Source: Piscinibacter lacus (lineage in GTDB: Bacteria; Pseudomonadota; Gammaproteobacteria; Burkholderiales; Burkholderiaceae_C). Taken from it: a stretch of 20,090 nt of DNA. Below the pieces are notes generated by a model. The model did not search any database. It was not told where the DNA came from and saw only the letters and a program-made list of their open reading frames with translations. Positions 16,001-20,090 of the stretch are shown here, piece by piece. The stretch covers positions 1-20,090 of the forward strand of contig NZ_JAERRA010000003.1 of NCBI RefSeq assembly GCF_016735685.1, read 5' to 3'. The position numbers and the translations under genes were made by a program. Position 1 is the first letter of the stretch. Each line of letters starts with the position of its first letter.

Positions 16001-19000
16001 CTCACGCTGATACCGCTGCGGTCAAGGGCCGCCTGCCCGTTGATCACGAAGCCGCCCACACCGGTTGCCACCGCGCTGAGGTTCACCGACGTGCCCGTGC
16101 TCTTACCGAAGACGACGTAGCTGCGGCCGGCAGAGGAGCCGGCGCTGGGGTCGCTGCGGTCAGCCCCCACGATCAGGTCCGCCAGGCCGTCGCCGTTCAC
16201 ATCGCCTGCGGCGCTCACGCTGCGGCCGCTGTAGTCACCCGCCGCCTGCCCATTGATCACGAAGCCGCCCACACCGGCTGCCACCGCGCTGAGGTTCACC
16301 GCCGTGCCCGTGCTCTTGCCGAAGACGACGTAGCTGCGGCCGGCATTTAAGACGGCGCTGGGGTCGCTGAGGTCAGCCCCCACGATCAGGTCGGTCAGGC
16401 CGTCGCCATTCACATCGCCTGCGGCGCTCACGCTGCGGCCGCTGGAGTCAAGCGCCGCTTGCCCGTTGATCACGAAGCCGCCCACCCCCCCCGCCACCGC
16501 GCTGAGGTTCACCTCCGTGCCCGTGCTCTTGCCGAAGACGACGTAGCTGCGGCCGGCATTGGGGCCGGCGCTGGGGTCGCTGCCGAAGGCTCCCACGATC
16601 AGGTCGGCCAGGCCGTCGTCATTCACATCGCCCGCAGCGCTCACGCTGAAGCCGCTTTGGTCACCCACCGCCTGCCCATTGATCACGAAGCCACCCACGC
16701 CCGCTGCGATGGCCGAGAGGTCCACCCGGGGCGCTTGCACATTGTTCAGGCCCACGCCCTCACGCACCAGCACCTGCGCCGCGCTGCTGTTGTGGTTCAC
16801 GATCACATAGTTCTGGCCCCCCAGGCTGGCCGTGCCCGAGCGGGTCCAGCCGGCGTCGAAGTTGACGGCATCGCCGGCATTGCCCTCCACCACCAGTTGA
16901 TGGCGGTTCACTTCGGCCCCCAGCCCGCTCCAGCCATTGCCGCTGTTGAAGCTGTTGTGCCCGGCCATGTCCAGCACATCGCGCAGTTGCAGGCTCAGGC
17001 TGTTGTTGCCGCTGCCCGTCAGGTCGATGCGCTCGATGCTGTCGATGCGGCCGAAGCCGATGCCGCCGTTGTTGCCGACGTTGGCGATGGTGGCCAGGTT
17101 GAGGGCAACCCCACCGCTCACCACTTGGATGGTGTCGATGCCGCTGCCACCATCCACCCGGGCCAGGTTGCCGTTGCTGAGGCCACTGCTCAGCGCTGCG
17201 AGGTTGCTGGCATTGAGCTGGAACACATCGTTGCCGGCCCCGCCGTAAAGCACGTCGGCCCCGCCGTTGCCAACCAGGGTGTCGTTGCCGGCCCCGGCGG
17301 CGATGTTGTCCTCAGCCGCCGTGCCGGTCAGCGTCTCGGCTGCGGCGGTGCCCACTTGGTCGAAGGCGGTCTGTTCGAATGCGCCGCTGGTGCTGCCGAA
17401 GATGACGTAGCTGCGGCCGGCATCGGAGCCGGCGCTGGGGTCGCTGCGGTCAGCCCCCACGATCAGGTCGGCCAGGCCGTCGCCGTTCACATCGCCTGCG
17501 GCGCTCACGCTGCGGCCGCTGTTGTCATACGCCGCCTGCCCGTTGATCACGAAGCCGCCCACCCCCGTCGCCACCGCGCTGAGGTTCACCTCTGTGCCCG
17601 TGCTCTTGCCGAAGACGACGTAGCTGCGGCCGGCGTCGTAGCCGGCGCTGGGGTCGCTGCCGTCGGCTCCCACGATCAGGTCGGCCAAGCCGTCGCCGTT
17701 CACATCGCCTGCGGCGCTCACGCTGATGCCACTGAAGTCACCCGCCGCCTGCCCGTTGATCACGAAGCCGCCCACCCCCGTCGCCACCGCGCTGAGGTTC
17801 ACCTCCGTGCCCGTGCTCTGGCCGAAGACGACGTAGCTGCGGCCGGCATAGGAGCCGGCGCTGGGGTCGCTGCGGTAGGCCCCCACGATCAGGTCGGCCA
17901 GACCGTCGCCGTTCACATCGCCTGCGGCACTCACACTGCGGCCGCTGAAATCAACCGCCGCCTGCCCGTTGATCACGAAGCCGCCCACACCACTCGCCAC
18001 CGCGCTGAGGTTCACCTCGGTGCCCGTGCTCTTGCCGAAGACGACGTAGCTGCGGCCGGCAAGGACGCCGGCGTTGGGGTCGCTGCGAAAGGCCCCCACG
18101 ATCAGGTCGGCCAGGCCGTCGCCATTCACATCGCCCGCAGCGCTCACGCTGCGGCCGCTGAGGTCATACGCCGCCTGCCCGTTGATCACGAAGCCGCCCA
18201 CCCCCATCGCCACCGCGCTGAGGTTCACCTCGGTGCCTGTGCTCTGGCCGAAGACGACGTAGCTGCGGCCGGCATCGGAGCCGGCGCTGGGGTCGCTGCG
18301 GTAGGCCCCCACGATCAGGTCGGCCAGGCCGTCGCCGTTCACATCGCCTGCAGCGCTCACGCTGCGGCCGCTGAAGTCATCCGCCGCCTGCCCGTTGATC
18401 ACGAAGCCGCCCGTGCCTCCTGCCACTGCGCTTAGGTTCACCTCCGTGCCCGTGCTCTGGCCGAAGACGACGTAGCTGCGGCCGGCAAATACGCTATCGC
18501 TGGGGTAACTGCGGTCGGCCCCCACGATCAGGTCGGCCAGGCCGTCGCCGTTCACATCGCCTGCGGCGCTCACGCTGATGCCGCTGAAGTCATTCGCTGC
18601 CTGCCCGTTGATCACGAAGCCGCCTACACCCATCGCCACCGCGCTGAGGTTCACCTCGGTGCCTGTGCTCTGGCCGAAGACGACGTAGCTGCGGCCGGCA
18701 TCGGAGCCGGCGCTGGGGTCGCTGCGGTAGGCCCCCACGATCAGGTCGGCCAGGCCGTCGCCGTTCACATCGCCTGCGGCGCTCACGCTGCGACCGCTGT
18801 AGTCAAACGCAGCCTGCCCGTTGATCACGAAGCCGCCCACGCCCGCTGCGATGGCCGAAAGGTCCACCCCCGGCGGCTGGGTGTCGCCGACATCCGTCAC
18901 CGTCACGCTCAGGTCCTGCACATCCTGACCACCCTTGCCGTCCTGGACGCTGACCTGAACCTCGTAGACGTTGTCCGCGCCAACATCCAACGGCTGCTCG

Positions 19001-20090
19001 AAGTCCGGCGCATTGACGAAGCTGAGCACCCCGGTGGTGGCATCGATCGTGAAGCGGGTGGCATCGGCCCCCCCGCTGATGGCGAAGCTCAGCACATCGC
19101 TCGCGTCCACATCGGTGGCCGTGACGGTGGTGACGGCTGAGGTGTTCTCCGCCACGGGGACCATGGCGGTGGCGCCGCCTCCGTTGGAAGTGACGATGGG
19201 ATCGTCGTTGGTGCCGATGATCGTGATCGTCACCGTCTGCGATTGGATTGAGCCGTCCCCGTCGCTCACGGAGATGCTGAAGGTCTCGGTGACGGTCTGG
19301 CCCTCGGCGAGTTCCTGAGCCCGGGTGTTGTCCAGGGTGTAGGTCCAGGGCTGGCTGCCGCCCACGCCGTTGGCGGTGTCGGTGAGCATGCCGAGCGTGA
19401 AGCTGCCGTAGACCGCGGTGCCGGAGAAGGTGGCGCTGTGGGTATCGGCCAGGTCCACGTCGCTGAAGGTCACCGCACCGCTGGCCACCAGGCTGTCGCT
19501 GGGGCTGGCGCTGAGGTCGGCGTCTTCGGTCACCGTACCGGCCTGGGTGGCGCTGGTGAGGACGACTTCGTCGTTGGTGCCCGTCACAGTCGCGGTCACC
19601 ACCTGGCTGGCCATGCCGCCGTTGCCGTCATTGGCGGTGATCGTGAAGGTCTCAGTGGCGGTTTGGCCTGCGGCCAAGAACTGTGTGGCGCTGTTGGCCA
19701 CGCGGTAGGTGTAGCTCACCGAGCCGGCATTGCCGGTGGTGCCGCTGTCGTCGCTGCTGAGCAGGCTGAGCGTGCCACCCAGGGAGCCGCTGGTCTTGGT
19801 CTGGCTGTAGCTCAGGACATCGCGGGTGTCGATGTCGCTGAAGTTCACCGACACGATGGTGCTCAGCTCGGGCGAAGTGGCGTCTTCGGTCACCGCACCG
19901 TCGCTGAAGGTGGTGACGATGGGGTCGTCGTTGGTGCCGGTGATGGTGATCGTCACCGTCTGCGACGGGGTGGATCCCTGGCCGTCGCTCACGGAGATGC
20001 TGAAGGTCTCGGTGACGGTCTGGCCCTCGGCGAGTTCCTGCGCCCGGGTGTTGTCCAGGGTGTAGGTCCAGGGCTGGCTGCCGCCCACGC
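12427..20090 (-). CDS. Giant VCBS / FG-GAP / RTX repeat surface protein (N-terminus outside window)
   Basis: An uninterrupted frame of 2553 codons enters from the right edge and ends at 12427. Domain order from the visible N-side: VCBS/cadherin-like beta-sandwich repeats (residues 1 to about 405, with [12 protein letters not shown] and GTVTEDAD motifs), then three tandem modules starting at 18867, 16725 and 14580. Each module has seven FG-GAP repeats of 71 residues carrying the calcium loop [14 protein letters not shown], then an RTX block ([24 protein letters not shown]), then a beta-rich tail ([20 protein letters not shown] and related). Acidic, Gly/Ala/Ser/Thr/Asn-rich and without cysteines in the repeats, it resembles type I-secreted adhesins that fold outside the cell with calcium. 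The C-terminus ends AAELGAF, consistent with an uncleaved C-terminal secretion signal. No transporter genes are in view. Role in attachment or biofilm is inferred from the family. High nucleotide identity among repeats makes assembly collapse a risk. Confidence 0.92.
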   Translation of the reverse strand, partial: VGGSQPWTYTLDNTRAQELAEGQTVTETFSISVSDGQGSTPSQTVTITITGTNDDPIVTTFSDGAVTEDATSPELSTIVSVNFSDIDTRDVLSYSQTKTSGSLGGTLSLLSSDDSGTTGNAGSVSYTYRVANSATQFLAAGQTATETFTITANDGNGGMASQVVTATVTGTNDEVVLTSATQAGTVTEDADLSASPSDSLVASGAVTFSDVDLADTHSATFSGTAVYGSFTLGMLTDTANGVGGSQPWTYTLDNTRAQELAEGQTVTETFSISVSDGDGSIQSQTVTITIIGTNDDPIVTSNGGGATAMVPVAENTSAVTTVTATDVDASDVLSFAISGGADATRFTIDATTGVLSFVNAPDFEQPLDVGADNVYEVQVSVQDGKGGQDVQDLSVTVTDVGDTQPPGVDLSAIAAGVGGFVINGQAAFDYSGRSVSAAGDVNGDGLADLIVGAYRSDPSAGSDAGRSYVVFGQSTGTEVNLSAVAMGVGGFVINGQAANDFSGISVSAAGDVNGDGLADLIVGADRSYPSDSVFAGRSYVVFGQSTGTEVNLSAVAGGTGGFVINGQAADDFSGRSVSAAGDVNGDGLADLIVGAYRSDPSAGSDAGRSYVVFGQSTGTEVNLSAVAMGVGGFVINGQAAYDLSGRSVSAAGDVNGDGLADLIVGAFRSDPNAGVLAGRSYVVFGKSTGTEVNLSAVASGVGGFVINGQAAVDFSGRSVSAAGDVNGDGLADLIVGAYRSDPSAGSYAGRSYVVFGQSTGTEVNLSAVATGVGGFVINGQAAGDFSGISVSAAGDVNGDGLADLIVGADGSDPSAGYDAGRSYVVFGKSTGTEVNLSAVATGVGGFVINGQAAYDNSGRSVSAAGDVNGDGLADLIVGADRSDPSAGSDAGRSYVIFGSTSGAFEQTAFDQVGTAAAETLTGTAAEDNIAAGAGNDTLVGNGGADVLYGGAGNDVFQLNASNLAALSSGLSNGNLARVDGGSGIDTIQVVSGGVALNLATIANVGNNGGIGFGRIDSIERIDLTGSGNNSLSLQLRDVLDMAGHNSFNSGNGWSGLGAEVNRHQLVVEGNAGDAVNFDAGWTRSGTASLGGQNYVIVNHNSSAAQVLVREGVGLNNVQAPRVDLSAIAAGVGGFVINGQAVGDQSGFSVSAAGDVNDDGLADLIVGAFGSDPSAGPNAGRSYVVFGKSTGTEVNLSAVAGGVGGFVINGQAALDSSGRSVSAAGDVNGDGLTDLIVGADLSDPSAVLNAGRSYVVFGKSTGTAVNLSAVAAGVGGFVINGQAAGDYSGRSVSAAGDVNGDGLADLIVGADRSDPSAGSSAGRSYVVFGKSTGTSVNLSAVATGVGGFVINGQAALDRSGISVSAAGDVNGDGLADLIVGAYASDPSAGPSAGRSYVVFGKSTGTAVNLSAVAGGVGGFVINGQAANDLSGFSVSAAGDVNGDGLADLIVGAYRSDPSAGPDAGRSYVVFGKSTGTEVNLSAVAGGTGGFVINGQAAYDLSGRSVSAAGDVNGDGLADLIVGADFSDPSAGFEAGRSYVVFGKSTGTEVNLSAVAAGTGGFVINGQAAGDFSGRSVSAAGDVNGDGLADLIVGADRSDPSAGTDAGRSYVIFGSTSGAFIQTAFDQVGTAAAETLTGTAGEDNIAAGAGDDTLVGNGGADVLYGGAGNDVFQLNASNLAALSAGLSNDNLARVDGGSGIDTIQVVGSGVAFNLASIANVGNDGGVGFGRIDSIERIDLTGSGNNSLSLQLRDVLDMAGHNSFNSGSGWSGLGAEVNRHQLVVEGNAGDAVNFDAGWTRSSTTASLGGQNYVIVNHDSSAAQVLVREGVGLNNVQAPPVDLSAIAAGVGGFVINGQAAVDFSGFSVSAAGDVNGDGLADLIVGANGSDPSAGSDAGRSYVVFGKSMGTEVNLSAVAGGTGGFVINGQAALDLSGFSVSAAGDVNGDGLADLIVGAFGSDPSAGSDAGRSYVVFGQSTGTGVNLSAVAGGMGGFVINGQAANDRSGISVSAAGDVNGDGLADLIVGAPDSDPSAGSYAGRSYVVFGKSTGTEVNLSAVAMGVGGFVINGQAAFDYSGRSVSAAGDVNGDGLADLVVGAFASNPITGPDAGRSYVVFGKSTSTAVILSAVAGGTGGFVINGQAANDLSGFSVSAAGDVNGDGLADLIVGAYRSDPSAGTDAGRSYVVFGKSTGTEVNLSAVAGGTGGFVINGQAANDLSGRSVSAAGDVNGDGLADLIVGAFRSDPSAGFEAGRSYVVFGKSTGTEVNLSAVAAGTGGFVINGQAAGDFSGRSVSAAGDVNGDGLADLIVGADRSDPSAGTDAGRSYVIFGSTSGAFIQTAFDQVGTAAAETLTGTAGEDNIAAGAGDDTLVGNGGADVLYGGAGNDVFQLNASNLAALSTGLSNDNLARVDGGSGIDTIQVVGSGVAFNLASIANVGNDGGIGFGRIDSIERIDLTGSGNNSLSLQLRDVLDMAGHNSFNSGTGWTGLGAAVNRHQLVVEGNAGDALRLGSGWNTSSTASLGGQTYAIWNHASSAAQVLVATGVTVLPDAAELGAF
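12962..13372 (-). repeat. 411-bp segment identical to 15107-15517
   Basis: Reading base by base with an offset of 2145, every position from 12962 to 13372 equals its partner in 15107-15517; the first mismatches are at 12961 and 13373. The segment covers the RTX start, blade 7 and most of blade 6. Identity including third codon positions indicates recent duplication or gene conversion. Confidence 0.9.
13090..14580 (-). repeat. Propeller 3: seven 71-residue FG-GAP repeats
   Basis: Seven 213-bp units between VDLSAIAAG and [11 protein letters not shown]. Blade 4 is the most diverged ([19 protein letters not shown]) and its DNA shows several synonymous changes (13790-13850), so it has escaped the homogenisation affecting the other blades. 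Confidence 0.85.
14581..15234 (-). repeat. RTX block and beta-rich tail of module 2
   Basis: Same layout as module 1, starting IQTAFDQVG, with [17 protein letters not shown] calcium repeats and the [13 protein letters not shown] section; it ends [14 protein letters not shown] before the next propeller. It is one codon longer than module 1's copy (SSTTAS versus SGTAS). Confidence 0.75.
15235..16725 (-). repeat. Propeller 2: seven 71-residue FG-GAP repeats
   Basis: Again seven 213-bp units bounded by VDLSAIAAG and [11 protein letters not shown]. Blade 1 carries a variant calcium loop DVNDDGLAD and blade 2 has GLTDLIVGA. Its last three blades closely match those of propeller 3 in both protein and DNA. 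Confidence 0.85.
16726..17376 (-). repeat. RTX block and beta-rich tail of module 1
   Basis: It starts [18 protein letters not shown], continues into nonapeptide-type calcium repeats [19 protein letters not shown], then a sequence with [17 protein letters not shown] and [16 protein letters not shown]. The latter type of segment is common near the C-terminal ends of type I-secreted adhesins. Here it is internal, because the module is repeated. Confidence 0.75.
17377..18867 (-). repeat. Propeller 1: seven 71-residue FG-GAP repeats
   Basis: Exactly seven 213-bp units span this interval. Blade 1 opens [19 protein letters not shown], blades 2-7 open VNLSAVA, and blade 7 ends [11 protein letters not shown]. 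Each contains a DxNxDGxxD calcium loop. Seven FG-GAP blades is the number that closes an integrin-alpha-type beta-propeller. Confidence 0.85.
18868..20090 (-). repeat. VCBS/cadherin-like domain region with a 723-bp repeat
   Basis: Two nearly identical stretches, roughly 19265-19370 and 19988-20090, are offset by 723 bp (241 residues); both encode the [16 protein letters not shown] segment and differ visibly by one base over that span. Between them lies a diverged VCBS copy ([16 protein letters not shown]). A cadherin-like unit ([20 protein letters not shown] to [13 protein letters not shown]) connects to the first propeller. The series evidently continues beyond the window. Confidence 0.8.

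Noticed and set aside
12505..18435. Very long plus-strand open frames opposite the giant gene, encoding repeats such as [20 protein letters not shown]
   Set aside because: They are antisense shadows of the repetitive minus-strand gene: same 213-bp period, no RBS, His/Ala/Val-rich sequence without a known fold, and broken at irregular points. The sense frame has clear FG-GAP, RTX and VCBS motifs.
13090..18867. Tandem array of about 213 bp considered as a CRISPR or satellite repeat
   Set aside because: The period is a multiple of three, the frame is open throughout, and every unit encodes an FG-GAP blade, so it is protein-coding repetition.

Overview
The window is GC-rich, compactly coded DNA with strong G/C third-position bias. 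The gene set (Aer-type receptor, ApaH, SapC-family protein, UbiA/GT39 membrane operon, tRNA-Ser) suggests a motile betaproteobacterium of the order Burkholderiales. That assignment is an inference from gene content and composition; no 16S rRNA or other marker is present.

Layout. Positions 1-3180 are a patchwork of accessory and decayed DNA. It holds the 5' end of an IS3-family transposase running off the left edge, an N-terminal hydantoinase fragment cut short after about 90 codons, an unrecognised 421-residue helical protein, a G-tract-rich non-coding stretch with a frameshifted signal-peptide-like ORF, and a decayed internal piece of dapF. At 3185-4741 lies an Aer-like PAS/HAMP chemoreceptor with a possible FliA (sigma-28) promoter. 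Reading the minus strand from 9053 down to 4768 is a tightly packed four-gene operon: UbiA-type decaprenyl-phosphate phosphoribosyltransferase, YbhN-like multi-pass membrane protein, GT39/ArnT-like glycosyltransferase and HAD-IB phosphatase. Two of its junctions are ATGA overlaps. The set reads as a pathway that makes a polyprenyl-phosphate pentose and uses it to glycosylate something at the outer face of the inner membrane. A SapC-family gene (9187-9948, minus) and apaH (10071-10910, plus) follow as a divergent pair, then tRNA-Ser(UGA) at 10954-11041.

The 650 bases after the tRNA hold no convincing gene, but they carry a rho-independent terminator and C/A-tract repeats that could mark an attachment region. 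Next is a UmuD-like self-cleaving S24 peptidase preceded by a textbook CTG-N10-CAG SOS box and not followed by umuC. A strong hairpin separates it from the convergent giant gene.

The last 7.66 kb (12427-20090, minus, N-terminus beyond the window) is one giant repetitive surface/secreted protein. It has VCBS/cadherin-like domains, then three tandem modules of about 715 residues. Each module consists of exactly seven 71-residue FG-GAP repeats (one predicted seven-bladed integrin-alpha-like beta-propeller), a short RTX calcium-binding block and a beta-rich tail. The RTX blocks point to type I secretion, although no transporter is in view. The most noteworthy items are this triple-propeller architecture, with evidence of recent sequence homogenisation, the compact polyprenyl-pentose operon, and the solitary SOS-controlled umuD.
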